A DNA stretch of 64,000 nt. Source: Balaenoptera acutorostrata (lineage: Eukaryota; Chordata; Mammalia; Artiodactyla; Balaenopteridae). The notes below the pieces were generated by a model. It searched no databases, was not told the DNA's origin, and was given only the letters and a program-made list of their open reading frames with translations. Positions 24,945-38,796 of the stretch are shown one piece after another. The position numbers were made by a program, and so were the translations under genes. The stretch's first letter is position 1, and every line of letters begins with the position of its first letter. Location of the stretch: NCBI RefSeq assembly GCF_949987535.1, contig NW_026645884.1:62001-126000 (forward strand). Direction: 5' to 3'.

Positions 24945-26533
24945 AATGTTCCATGACATTTTTATCACAGTACTCCACGACCACTGTCATCACAGAGTTT
25001 TCTGCCCATATCATCACAATGTTCCTTGTCACCTTTAATCACAATGCTCCATGCCCTTTCATCACAATGCTCCAGAAATCTTGTCATCGCAATGTTCCAT
25101 GACCGTGTCATCACAATGGTCCATGGCCCTTGTCAGCACAATGCTCGAGAATTCCTGTCATCACAATGTTCCATGACCGTGTCATCACAATGCTCCATGG
25201 CTTTTGTGATCACAATGCTCCAGGACCAGTTTCATCACAATTCTCCATCCCCTTTGTCATCAAGGTGCACAATGAAACCTTTCATTAAAATGCTCCATGA
25301 CACTAGTCATCACAATACTCCATGGCCTTTATTGTCACAATGCTCCCATGCACTTTTCATCACGATGTTCCATGAATACTTTCATCACATTGCTCCATGA
25401 CCATTGTCATCACAATAGTCCATACCCTTGTCAACACAATGCTGCATAATCCCTGTCATCACAATTCTCCATGACTGCTGTCATCACAGTAATCCAGGAC
25501 AATTTTCATCACAGTGCTCCATGATACATTTCATCACAATTCCTAGATGATCAATGTCATCACAATGCCCCATGACACTTGTCATCACAATTCGCTATGA
25601 CCCTTGTCATCACAATACTCGATGAACCGTGTCATCACAGTGTTCCAGGACACATGTCATCACAATGATCCATGTCTACTTCCATCACAATGCTCCAATA
25701 CCCCTGTCATCACAATGCTCCATGGCCCCTGTTATCATATTGCTCCATGATCTCTTTCATCACAATGCTCCATGACCACTGTCATCACCATGCCTCATAA
25801 CGGCTCTCATCTCAATGCTCCATGGCCCCTTTCTTCACAATGCTCCATGAACCCTGTCATCACAATGTACCCTGCCCTTTTCATCACAAAGCTCCGTGGG
25901 CCCTGTCATCACAATGCTCCATGCCCTTGTCATCAAAATGCTCCAGAACTCTTGTCATCATAATGCTCCATGCCAATGTCATCAAAATGCCCCATGACCG
26001 TGTCATCACAATGCTCCATGGCCTTTGTCATCACAATGTTCCATGGCCCCTGTCATCACAGTGCTCCATGATACCTTTCATCGCAAATCTAGATGACCAC
26101 TGTCATCACAATGCCCCATGACAGATGTCATCACAATTCGCCATGGTCCTTGTCATCACAATGCTCCATGAACCGTGTCATCACAAGGTTCCAGGACACT
26201 TTTCATCACAATGATCCAAGATCACATTCATCACAGTGCTCCATGAACCCTGTCATCTCAATGCTCCATAGCCTTTGTATTCACCATGCTCCATGGCCCC
26301 TGTAATCACAGTGCTCCATGACCCTTTTCATCACAATGCTCCAAGACCGCTCTCAACACAATGCCCCATGACGCCTGACATCACAAATCTCCATAGCCTC
26401 TCTTACCAAAAAGCTCCATGATCGCTGTCAGCAGAATGTTCCATGACACTTTTCGTCACAATACTGCATGACCACTGTCATCACAGAGTTCTCTGCCCAT
26501 ATCATCACAATGTTCCTTGTCACCTTTAATCAC
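24945..26533 (+). repeat. E-M-D module, alpha type (1)
   Basis: E starts at GTTCCATGACATTTTTATC. The M module is shortened, jumping from a GACCGTG monomer to GGCTTTTGTGATC. D shows alpha markers: TCAAGGTGCAC at 25,262, TTTATTGTCAC, CAGTAATCCAGG and GATACATTTC, without the CTTCATGCCCCC monomer. Confidence 0.86.
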
Positions 26534-27564
26534 AATGCTCCATGCCCTTTCATCACAATGCTCCAGAATTCTTGTCATCACAATGTTCCATACCGTGTCA
26601 TCACAATGCTCCATGGCTATTGTCATCACAATTCTCCAGAATTCTTGTCATCACAATGTTCCATGGCCGTGTCATCACAATGCTCCATGCCCTTTCATCA
26701 CAATGTTCCAGAAATCATTTTCATCGCAATGTTCCTTGACTGTGTCATCACAATGCTCCATGGCCGTCATCAGCACAATGCTCCAGAATTCTTGTCATCA
26801 CAAAGTTCCATGACCGTGTCATCACAATGCTCCATGGCCCTTGTCATCACAATGCTCCGGAATTCTTCTCATCACATTGTTTCATGACCGTGTCATCACA
26901 ATGCTCCATGGCCCTTTTCAGCACAATGCTCCAGAATTCCTCTCATCACAATGTTCCATGACCGTGTCATCACAATGCTCCATGGACCTTATCATCACAA
27001 TGCTCCAGAATTCTTGTCATCACAATGTTCCATACCGTGTCATCACAATGCTCCATGGCCATTGTCATCACAATGCTCCAGAATTCTTGTCATCACAATG
27101 TTCCATGACCGTATCCTCACAATGCTCCATGGCCCTTGTCAGCACAATGCTCCAGAATTCTTCTCATGACAATTTTCCATGACCGTGTCATCACAATGCT
27201 CCATGGCCCTTGTCATCATAATGCTCCAGAATTCTTGTCATTACTATATTCCATGTACGTGTCATCACAATTCTCTATGGCACTTGTCATCATAATGCTC
27301 CAGAATTCTTGTCATCACAATGTTCCATGACCGTATCATCACAATGCTCCATGGCCCTTGTCAGCACAATGCTCCAGAATTCTTCTCATCACAATTTTCC
27401 ATGACCGTGTCATCACAATGCTCCATGGCCCTTGTCATCACAATGTTCCATACCGTGTCATCACAATGCTCCATGGCCATTGTCATCACAATGCTCCCGA
27501 ATTCTTGTCATCACAATGTTCCATGGCCCTGTCATCACAATGCTCCATGGCCCTTGTCAGCACA
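26534..27564 (+). repeat. S block, alpha-following type
   Basis: About 14 units. It starts with the shortened monomer GTTCCATACCGTG and the pair GGCTATTG and GAAATCATTTTC, which mark S blocks after alpha D modules. Confidence 0.85.
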
Positions 27565-29375
27565 ATATTCCATGACACATTTTGTCACAATACTCCATGA
27601 CCACTGTCATCACAGAGTTCTCTGCCCATATCATCACAATGTTCCTTGTCACCTTTAATCACAATGCTCCATGCCCTTTCATCACAATGCTCCAGAAATC
27701 TTGTCATCGCAATGTTCCATGACCATGTCATCACAATGGTCCATGGCCCTTGTCAGCACAATGCTCGAGAATTCCTGTCATCACAATGTTCCATGACCGT
27801 GTCATCACAATGCTACATGACCCTGGTCATCACAGTTCTCCATGACCTTTGTCATCACAATGCTCTATGTCGCTTTTCATCACAATTCTCAATGACCACT
27901 TTAATCACTATGCTCGCTGACCATTTTCATCATATTTCTCTAGTGTCATTACAATACCCCATGACCCCTTTCTTCACAATGCTCCATGATGCCTGTCATC
28001 ACAATGCTCCATGGCTTTTGTTATCACAATGCTCCAGGACCAGTTTCATCACAATTCTCCATCCCCTTTGTCATCATGGTGCACAATGAAACCTTTCATT
28101 AAAATGCTCCATGACACTAGTCATCACAATACTCCATGGCCTTTATCGTCACAATGCTCCCATGCACTTTTCATCACGATGTTCCATGAATACTTTCATC
28201 ACATTGCTCCATGACCATTGTCATCACAATAGTCCATACCCTTGTCAACTCAATGCTGCATAATCCCTGTCATCACAATTCTCCATGACTGCTGTCATCA
28301 CAATAATCCAGGACAATTTTCATCACAGTGCTTCATGCCCCCAGTCATCACAGTGCTCCACGATACCTTTCATCACAATTCCTAGATGATCAATGTCATC
28401 ACAATGCCCCATGACACTTGTCATCACAATTCGCTATGACCCTTGTCATCACAATACTCGATGAACCGTGTCATCACAGTGTTCCAGGACACATGTCATC
28501 ACAATGATCCATGTCTACTTCCATCACAATGCTCCAATACCCTTGTCATCACAATGCTCCATGGCCCCTGTTATCATATTGCTCCATGATCTCTTTCATC
28601 ACAATGCTCCATGACCACTGTCATCACCATGCCTCATAACGGCTCTCATCTCAATGCTCCATGGCCCCTTTCATCACAATGCTCCATGAACCCTGTCATC
28701 ACAATGTACCCTGCCCTTTTCATCACAAAGCTCCGTGGGCCCTGTCATCACAATGCTCCATGCCCTTGTCATCAACATGCTCCAGAACTCTTGTCATCAT
28801 AATGCTCCATGCCAATGTCATCAAAATGCCCCATGACACTTGTCATCACAATGCTCCATGGCCTTTGTCATCACAATGTTCCATGGCTCCTGTCATCACA
28901 GTGCTCCATGATACCTTTCATCGCAAATCTAGATGACCACTGTCATCACAATGCCCCATGACAGATGTCATCACAATTCGCCATGGTCCTTGTCATCACA
29001 ATGCTCCATGAACCGTGTCATCACAAGGTTCCAGGACACTTGTCATCACAATGATCCAAGATCACATTCATAACAGTGCTCCATGAACCCTGTCATCTCA
29101 ATGCTCCATAGCCTTTGTATTCACAATGTTCCATGGCCCCTGTAATCACAGTGCTCCATGACCCTTTTCATCACAATGCTCCAAGACCGCTCTCAACACA
29201 ATGCCCCATGACGCCTGACATCACAAATCTCCATAGCCTCTCTTACCAAAAAGCTCCATGATCGCTGTCAGCAGAATGTTCCATGACACTTTTCGTCACA
29301 ATACTGCATGACCACTGTCATCACAGAGTTCTCTGCCCATTTCATCACAATGTTCCTTGTCACCTTTAATCAAAA
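27565..29375 (+). repeat. E-M-D module, beta type (1)
   Basis: Full-length M (CTACATGACCCTGG to GGCTTTTG). D has beta markers: TCATGGTGCAC at 28,076, TTTATCGTCAC, CAATAATCCAGG, CTTCATGCCCCCAG, and ends CCCATTTC and AATCAAAATG. A CAACATGCTCC variant lies near 28,773. Confidence 0.87.
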
Positions 29376-30357
29376 TGCTCCATGCCCTTTCATCACAATG
29401 CCCCAGAAATATTTTTCATCGCAATGTTCCTTGACTGTGTCATCACAATGCTCCATGGCCGTCATCATCACAATGCTCCAGAATTCTTGTCATCACAATG
29501 TTCCATGACCGTGTCATCACAATGCTCCATGGCCCTTGTCAGCACAATGCTCCGGAATTCTTCTCATCACATTGTTCCATGACCGTGTCATCACAATGCT
29601 CCATGGCCCTTGTCATCACAATGCTCCAGAATTCTTGTCATCACAATGTTCCATACCGTGTCATCACAATGTTCCATGGCCATTGTCATCACAATGCTCC
29701 AGAATTCTTGTCATCACAATGTTCCAGGGCCGTGTCATCACAATGCTCCTTAGCCCTTGTCATCACAAGGCTCCAGAATTCTTGTCATCACAATGTTCCA
29801 TGACCGTGTCATCACAATGCTCCATGGCCCTTGTCATGACAATGCTCCAGAATTCTTCTCATCACAATGTTCCATGACCGTGTCAACAAAATGCTCCATG
29901 GCCACTGTCATCACAATGCTCCAGAATTCTTGTCATCACAATGTTCCATGACCGTGTCATCACAATGCTCCATCGCCTTTGTCATCAGAATGCTCCAGAA
30001 TTCTTGTCATCACAATGTTCCATGACCGTGTCCTCACAATGCTCCATGGCCCTTGTCAGCACAATGCTCCAGAATTCTTGTCATCACAATGTTCCATGAC
30101 CTTGTCATCACAGTGCTCCATGGCCCTTGTCATAACAATGCTCTAGAATTCTTCTCATCACAATGTTCCATGACGATGTCATCACAATGCTCCATGGCCA
30201 TTGTCATTACATTGCTCCCGAAATCTTGTCATCACAATGTTCCATGGCCCTGTCATCACAATGCTCCATGGCCCTTGTCATCATAATGCTCCAGAATTCT
30301 TGTCATCACAATGTTCCATGACCGTGTCATCACAATGCTCCATGGCCCTTGTCAGCA
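29376..30357 (+). repeat. S block, beta-following type
   Basis: About 13 units. It opens with the CCCCAGAAATATTTTTC monomer rather than the alpha-type GAATTCTT, then GGCCGTCATCATC. Confidence 0.85.
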
Positions 30358-31950
30358 CAATGTTCCATGACATTTTTGTCACAGTACTCCACGACCACTG
30401 TCATCACAGAGTTTTCTGCCCATATCATCACAATGTTCCTTGTCACCTTTAATCACAATGCTCCATGCCCTTTCATCACAATGCTCCAGAAATCTTGTCA
30501 TCGCAATGTTCCATGACTGTGTCATCACAATGGTCCATGGCCCTTGTCAGCACAATGCTCGAGAATTCCTGTCATCACAATGTTCCATGACCGTGTCATC
30601 ACAATGCTCCATGGCTTTTGTTATCACAATGCTCCAGGACCAGTTTCATCACAATTCTCCATCCCCTTTGTCATCAAGGTGCACAATGAAACCTTTCATT
30701 AAAATGCTCCATGACACTAGTCATCACAATACTCCATGGCCTTTATTGTCACAATGCTCCCATGCACTTTTCATCACGATGTTCCATGAATACTTTCATC
30801 ACATTGCTCCATGACCATTGTCATCACAATAGTCCATACCCTTGTCAACACAATGCTGCATAATCCCTGTCATCACAATTCTCCATGACTGCTGTCATCA
30901 CAGTAATCCAGGACAATTTTCATCACAGTGCTCCATGATACATTTCATCACAATTCCTAGATGATCAATGTCATCACAATGCCCCATGACACTTGTCATC
31001 ACAATTCGCTATGACCCTTGTCATCACAATACTCGATGAACCGTGTCATCACAGTGTTCCAGGACACATGTCATCACAATGATCCATGTCTACTTCCATC
31101 ACAATGCTCCAATACCCTTGTCATCACAATGCTCCATGGCCCCTGTTATCATATTGCTCCATGATCTCTTTCATCACAATGCTCCATGACCACTATCATC
31201 ACCATGCCTCATAACGGCTCTCATCTCAATGCTCCATGGCCCCTTTCTTCACAATGCTCCATGAACCCTGTCATCACAATGTACCCTGCCCTTTTCATCA
31301 CAAAGCTCCGTGGGCCCTGTCATCACAATGCTCCATGCCCTTGTCATCAAAATGCTCCAGAACTCTTGTCATCATAATGCTCCATGCCAATGTCATCAAA
31401 ATGCCCCATGACACTTGTCATCACAATGCTCCATGGCCTTTGTCATCACAATGTTCCATGGCTACTGTCATCACAGTGCTCCATGATACCTTTCATCGCA
31501 AATCTAGATGACCACTGTCATCACAATGCCCCATGACAGATGTCATCACAATTCGCCATGGTCCTTGTCATCACAATGCTCCATGAACCGTGTCATCACA
31601 AGGTTCCAGGACACTTGTCATCACAATGATCCAAGATCACATTCATCACAGTGCTCCATGAACCCTGTCATCTCAATGCTCCATAGCCTTTGTATTCACA
31701 ATGTTCCATGGCCCCTGTAATCACAGTGCTCCATGACCCTTTTCATCACAATGCTCCAAGACCGCTCTCAACACAATGCCCCATGACGCCTGACATCACA
31801 AATCTCCATAGCCTCTCTTACCAAAAAGCTCCATGATCGCTGTCAGCAGAATGTTCCATGACACTTTTCGTCACAATACTGCATGACCACTGTCATCACA
31901 GAGTTCTCTGCCCATATCATCACAATGTTCCTTGTCACCTTTAATCACAA
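30358..31950 (+). repeat. E-M-D module, alpha type (2)
   Basis: Shortened M. TCAAGGTGCAC near 30,675, TTTATTGTCAC, CAGTAATCCAGG and GATACATTTC identify the alpha type. The CACTATCATC variant near 31,194 is shared with 44,945. Confidence 0.86.
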
Positions 31951-33569
31951 TGCTCCATGCCCTTTCATCACAATGCTCCAGAATTCTTGTCATCACAATG
32001 TTCCATACCGTGTCATCACAATGCTCCATGGCTATTGTCATCACAATGCTCCAGAATTCTTGTCATCACAATGTTCCATGGCCGTGTCATCACAATGCTC
32101 CATGCCCTTTCATCACAATGTTCCAGAAATCATTTTCATCGCAATGTTCCTTGACTGTGTCATCACAATGCTCCATGGCCGTCATCAGCACAATGCTCCA
32201 GAATTCTTGTCATCACAAAGTTCCATGACCGTGTCATCACAATGCTCCATGGCCCTTGTCATCACAATGCTCCGGAATTCTTCTCATCACATTGTTTCAT
32301 GACCGTGTCATCACAATGCTCCATGGCCCTTTTCAGCACAATGCTCCAGAATTCCTGTCATCACAATGTTCCATGACCGTGTCATCACAATGCTCCATGG
32401 ACCTTGTCATCACAATGCTCCAGAATTCTTGTCATCACAATGTTCCATACCGTGTCATCACAATGCTCCATGGCCATTGTCATCACAATGCTCCAGAACT
32501 CTTGTCATCACAATGTTCCATGACCGTATCCTCACAATGCTCCATGGCCCTTGTCAGCACAATGCTCCAGAATTCTTCTCATGACAATTTTCCATGACCG
32601 TGTCATCACAATGCTCCATGGCCCTTGTCATCGCAATGCTGCAGAATTCTTTTCATCACAATGTTCCATGACCGTGTCATCACAATGCTCCATGACCCTT
32701 GTCATCACAATGCTCCAGAATTCTTGTCATCACAATGTTCCATGACCATGTCTTCACAATGCTCCATGGCCCTTGTCATCATAATGCTCCAGAATTTTTG
32801 TCATCACAATGTTCCATGACCGTATCATCACAATGCTCTATGGCGCTTGTCAGCACAATGCTCCAGAATTCTTCTCATCACAATGTTCCATGGCCGTGTC
32901 ATCACAATGCTCCATGGCCCTTGTCATCATAATGCTCCAGAATTCTTGTCATTACTATATTCCATGAACGTGTCATCACAATGCTCTATGGCGCTTGTCA
33001 TCATAATGCTCCAGAATTCTTGTCATCACAATGTTCCATGACCGTATCATCACAATGCTCCATGGCCCTTGTCAGCACAATGCTCCAGAATTCTTCTCAT
33101 CACAATGTTCCATGACCGTGTCATCACAATGCTCCATGGCCCTTGTCATCATAATGCTCCAGAATTCTTGTCATTACTATATTCCATGAACGTGTCATCA
33201 CAATGCTCTATGGCGCTTGTCATCAGAATGCTCCAGAAATCTTGTCATCACAATGTTCCATGGCCGTGTCATCACAATGCTCCATGGCCCTTGTCATCAT
33301 AATGCTCCAGAATTCTTGTCATTACTATATTCCATGTACGTGTCATCACAATGCTCTATGGCGCTTGTCATCATAATGCTCCAGAATTCTTCTCATCACA
33401 ATTTTCCATGACCGTGTCATCACAATGCTCCATGGCCCTTGTCATCACAATGTTCCATACCGTGTCATCACAATGCTCCATGGCCATTGTCATCACAATG
33501 CTCCCGAATTCTTGTCATCACAATGTTCCATGGCCCTGTCATCACAATGCTCCATGGCCCTTGTCAGCA
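31951..33569 (+). repeat. S block, alpha-following type
   Basis: About 22 units with GTTCCATACCGTG at the start. Three ATTACTATATTCC monomers lie near 32,955, 33,180 and 33,328; the first two are followed by GAACG and the last by GTACG. Confidence 0.86.
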
Positions 33570-35380
33570 CAATATTCCATGACACATTTTGTCACAATAC
33601 TCCATGACCACTGTCATCACAGAGTTCTCTGCCCATATCATCACAATGTTCCTTGTCACCTTTAATCAAAATGCTCCATGCCCTTTCATCACAATGCTCC
33701 AGAAATCTTGTCATCGCAATGTTCCATGACCATGTCATCACAATGGTCCATGGCCCTTGTCAGCACAATGCTCGAGAATTCCTGTCATCACAATGTTCCA
33801 TGACCGTGTCATCACAATGTTACATGACCCTGGTCATCACAGTTCTCCATGACCTTTGTCATCACAATGCTCTATGTCGCTTTTCATCACAATTCTCAAT
33901 GACCACTTTAATCACTATGCTCACTGACCATTTTCATCATATTTCTCTAGTGTCATTACAATATCCCATGACCCCTTTCTTCACAATGCTCCATGATGCC
34001 TGTCATCACAATGCTCCATGGCTTTTGTTATCACAATGCTCCAGGACCAGTTTCATCACAATTCTCCATCCCCTTTGTCATCATGGTGCACAATGAAACC
34101 TTTCATTAAAATGCTCCATGACACTAGTCATCACAATACTCCATGGCCTTTATCGTCACAATGCTCCCATGCACTTTTCATCACGATGTTCCATGAATAC
34201 TTTCATCACATTGCTCCATGACCATTGTCATCACAATAGTCCATACCCTTGTCAACACAATGCTGCATAATCCCTGTCATCACAATTCTCCATGACTGCT
34301 GTCATCACAATAATCCAGGACAATTTTCATCACAGTGCTTCATGCCCCCAGTCATCACAGTGCTCCACGATACCTTTCATCACAATTCCTAGATGATCAA
34401 TGTCATCACAATGCCCCATGACACTTGTCATCACAATTCGCTATGACCCTTGTCATCACAATACTCGATGAACCGTGTCATCACAGTGTTCCAGGACACA
34501 TGTCATCACAATGATCCATGTCTACTTCCATCACAATGCTCCAATACCCCTGTCATCACAATGCTCCATGGCCCCTGTTATCATATTGCTCCATGATCTC
34601 TTTCATCACAATGCTCCATGACCACTGTCATCACCATGCCTCATAACGGCTCTCATCTCAATGCTCCATGGCCCCTTTCATCACAATGCTCCATGAACCC
34701 TGTCATCACAATGTACCCTGCCCTTTTCATCACAAAGCTCCGTGGGCCCTGTCATCACAATGCTCCATGCCCTGGTCATCAAAATGCTCCAGAACTCTTG
34801 TCATCATAATGCTCCATGCCAATGTCATCAAAATGCCCCATGACACTTGTCATCACAATGCTCCATGGCCTTTGTCATCACAATGTTCCATGGCCCCTGT
34901 CATCACAGTGCCCCATGATACCTTTCATCGCAAATCTAGATGACCACTGTCATCACAATGCCCCATGACAGATGTCATCACAATTCGCCATGGTCCTTGT
35001 CATCACAATGCTCCATGAACCGTGTCATCACAAGGTTCCAGGACACTTGTCATCACAATGATCCAAGATCACATTCATCACAGTGCTCCATGAACCCTGT
35101 CATCTCAATGCTCCATAGCCTTTGTATTCACAATGTTCCATGGCCCCTGTAATCACAGTGCTCCATGACCCTTTTCATCACAATGCTCCAAGACCGCTCT
35201 CAACACAATGCCCCATGACGCCTGACATCACAAATCTCCATAGCCTCTCTTACCAAAAAGCTCCATGATCGCTGTCAGCAGAATGTTCCATGACACTTTT
35301 CGTCACAATACTGCATGACCACTGTCATCACAGAGTTCTCTGCCCATATCATCACAATGTTCCTTGTCACCTTTAATCAC
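33570..35380 (+). repeat. E-M-D module, beta type with alpha right end
   Basis: M and most of D are beta (TCATGGTGCAC at 34,083, CTTCATGCCCCC). The last ~35 bp read CCCATATC and AATCACAATG, the alpha ending, so a switch lies just before 35,347. Confidence 0.85.
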
Positions 35381-36585
35381 AATGCTCCATGCCCTTTCAT
35401 CACAATGCTCCAGAATTCTTGTCATCACAATGTTCCATACTGTGTCATCACAATGCTCCATGGCTATTGTCATCACAATTCTCCAGAATTCTTGTCATCA
35501 CAATGTTCCATGGCCGTGTCATCACAATGCTCCATGCCCTTTCATCACAATGTTCCAGAAATCATTTTCATCGCAATGTTCCTTGACTGTGTCATCACAA
35601 TGCTCCATGGCCGTCATCAGCACAATGCTCCAGAATTCTTGTCATCACAAAGTTCCATGACCGTGTCATCACAATGCTCCATGGCCCTTGTCATCACAAT
35701 GCTCCGGAATTCTTCTCATCACATTGTTTCATGACCGTGTCATCACAATGCTCCATGGCCCTTTTCAGCACAATGCTCCAGAATTCCTGTCATCACAATG
35801 TTCCATGACCGTGTCATCACAATGCTCCATGGACCTTGTCATCACAATGCTCCAGAATTCTTGTCATCACAATGTTCCATACCGTGTCATCACAATGCTC
35901 CATGGCCATTGTCATCACAATGCTCCAGAATTCTTGTCATCACAATGTTCCATGACCATGTCTTCACAATTCTCCATGGCCCTTGTCAGCACAATGCTCC
36001 AGAATTCTTCTCATGACAATTTTCCATGACCGTGTCATCACAATGCTCCATGGCCCTTGTCATCGCAATGCTGCAGAATTCTTTTCATCACAATGTTCCA
36101 TGACCGTGTCATCACAATGCTCCATGGCCCTTGTCATCGCATTGATGCAGAATTCTTGTCATCACAATGTTCCATGACCGTGTCATCACAATGCTCCATG
36201 ACCCTTGTCATCACAATGCTCCAGAATTCTTGTCATCACAATGTTCCATGACCATGTCATCACAATGCTCCATGGCTCTGGTCATGACAATGCTCCAGAA
36301 TTCTTCTCATCAAAATGTTCCATGACCGCGTCATCACAATGCTCCATGGCCCTTGTCATCATAATGCTCCAGAATTCTTGTCATCACAATGTTCCATGAC
36401 CGTATCATCACAATGCTCCATGGCCCTTGTCATCACAATGCTCCAGAATTCTTGTCATCACAATGTTCCATGACCGTCTCATCACAATGCTCCATAATTC
36501 TTGTCATCACAATGTTCCATGACCGTGTCATCAAAATGCTACATGACCCTAGTCATCACAGTTCTCCATGACCTTTGTCATCACA
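35381..36585 (+). repeat. S block spanning two junctions
   Basis: Begins as an alpha-following S block with a private CATACTGTG variant shared only with 51,835. Near 36,089 it switches to domain II-type units (GCATTGATGCAG near 36,138) that match 19,558 onward. Confidence 0.85.
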
Positions 36586-36818
36586 AAGCTCTATATAGTT
36601 TTTCATGACTATTCTAAATGACCATTTAATCACTTTGCTTGCTGACCATTTTCATCACATTTCTCTATTGTCATTACAATTCCCCATGCTCCCTTTCTTC
36701 ACAATGCTCCATGATGACTGTCATCACAATGCTCAATGGTTTTTGTTATCACAATGCTCCAGGACCATTTTCATCACAATACTCCATCCCCCTTGTCATC
36801 ACGGTTCACAATGAAACC
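36586..36818 (+). repeat. M module without D (copy 12, GGTTCAC subtype)
   Basis: Copy of 20,055-20,286 with the same GACCATTTAATC deletion. Confidence 0.86.
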
Positions 36819-37420
36819 TCTCATTACAATGCGCCATGGCCCTTGTTATCACAATGCTCCAGAATTCTTGTCATCACCATGTTCCATGACCATGTCATCA
36901 CAATTCTCCATGGCCCTTGTCATCACAATGCTCCATGACACTCGTCATCACAATGCTCCATGTCCTTTGTCATCACAATGCTCCAGATTTCTTGTCATCA
37001 CAATGTTCCATGACCGTGTCATCACAATGCTCCATGGCCCTTGTCAACACAATGCTCCAGAATTCTTGTCATTACAATGTTCCATGACCGTGTCATCACA
37101 ATGCTCCATTGCCCTTGTCATCACAATGCTCCAGAATTCTTGTCATCACAATGTTCGATGACCATGTCATCACAATGCTCCATGGCCCTTGTCATCACAA
37201 TGCTCCAGAATTCTTATCATCACATTGTTCCATGAGCGTGTCATCACAATGCTCCCTGGCCCTTGTCATCACAATGCTCCAGAATTCTTGTCATCACAAT
37301 GTTCAATGATTGTGTCATCACAATGCTCCATAATTCTTGTCATCACAATGTTCCATGACCGTGTCATCACAATGCTACATGACCCTGGTCATCACATTTC
37401 TCCATGACCTTTGCCATCAA
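36819..37420 (+). repeat. S block
   Basis: Copy of 20,287-20,889, including GTTCGATGACCATG and CATGAGCGTG. Confidence 0.85.
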
Positions 37421-37654
37421 AATGCTCTATATAGTTTTTCATGACAATTCTAAATGACCACTTTAATCACTTTGCTTGCTGACCATTTTCATCACATTTC
37501 TCTATTTTCATTACAATTCCCCATGACCCCATTCTTCACAATGCTCCATGATGCCTGTCATCACAATGCTCAATGGCTTGTGTTATCACAATGCTCCAGG
37601 ACCAGTTTCATCACAATACTCCATCCCCCTTGTCATCACGGTGCACAATGAAAC
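37421..37654 (+). repeat. M module without D (copy 13)
   Basis: Copy of 20,890-21,122 with AATGGCTTGTG near 37,571. Confidence 0.85.
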
Positions 37655-38181
37655 CTCTCATTACAATGCTCCGTGACACTTGTCATCACAATGCTCCATG
37701 GCCCTTGTCATCACAATGCTCCAGAATTCTTGTCGTCACCATGTTCCATGACCATGTCATCACAATGCTCCATGGCCCTTTTCATCACAATGCTCCAGAT
37801 TGCTTGTCATCACAAAGTTTCATGACCGTGTCATCACAATGCACCATGGCCCTTGTCATCACAATGCTCCACAATTCTTGTCATCACAATGTTCCATGAC
37901 CGTGTCATCACAATGCTCCATGGCCCTTGTCATCACAATGCTCCAGAATTCTTGTCATCAAAATGTTCCATGACCGTGTCATCACAATGCTCCATTATTC
38001 TTCTCATCACAATGTTCCATGACCGTGTCATCACAATGCTCCATAATTCTTGTCATCACAATGTTCCATGACCGTGTCACCACAATGCTCCACAATTCTT
38101 GTCATCACAATATTCCATGACCGTGTCATCACAATGCTACATGACACTGGTCATCACAGTTCTCCATGACCTTTGCCATCA
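37655..38181 (+). repeat. S block
   Basis: Copy of 21,123-21,650 with CATTATTCTT and CATAATTCTT tails. Confidence 0.84.
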
Positions 38182-38417
38182 CAATGCTCTATATAGTTTT
38201 TCATGACAATTCTAAATGACCACTTTAATCACTTTGCTTGCTGACCATTTTCATCACATTTCTCTATTGTCATTACAATTCCCCATGACCCCTTTCTTCA
38301 CAATGCTCCATGATGCCTGTCATCAAAATGCTCAATGGCTTTTGTGATCACAATGCTCCAGGACCAGTTTCATCACAATACTCCATCCCGCTTGTCATCA
38401 CGGTGCACAATGAAACC
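38182..38417 (+). repeat. M module without D (copy 14)
   Basis: Copy of 21,651-21,885 with CATCCCGCTTG. Confidence 0.85.
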
Positions 38418-38796
38418 TCTCATTACAATGCTCCATGACACTTGTCATCACAATGCTCCATGGCCCTTGTCATCACAATGCTCCACAATTCTTGTCATCA
38501 CAATGTTCCATGACCGTGTCATCACAATGCTCCATGGCCCTTGTCATCACAATGCTCCAGAATTCTTGTCATCAAAATGTTCCATGACCGTGTCATCACA
38601 ATGCTCCATTATTCTTCTCATCACAATGTTCGATGACCGTGTCATCACAATGCTCCATAATTCTTGTCATCACAATGTTCCATGACCGTGTCACCACAAT
38701 GCTCCACAATTCTTGTCATCACAATGTTCCATGACCGTGTCATCACAATGCTACATGACACTGGTCATCACAGTTCTCCATGACCTTTGCCATCAC
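38418..38796 (+). repeat. S block
   Basis: Copy of 21,886-22,265. One difference is GACCGTGTCATC near 38,636, where the other copy reads GACCGTTTCATC. Confidence 0.83.

Larger units (their letters stand above)
25202..35346 (+). repeat. Large duplication, part 2, source-side copy (offset 13,751 bp)
   Basis: Ten kilobases match 38,953-49,097 with a constant 13,751-bp offset from one end to the other. Comparing by eye I noticed only a few differences, such as 25,695 CCCCTG/CCCTTG, the ~27,261 CATCACAATT/CATCTCAATT pair, 31,464 CTACTG/CCCCTG and GAATTC/GAATTG near 32,276. Divergence begins at CCCATATC versus CCCATTTC after 35,346. Confidence 0.9.
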
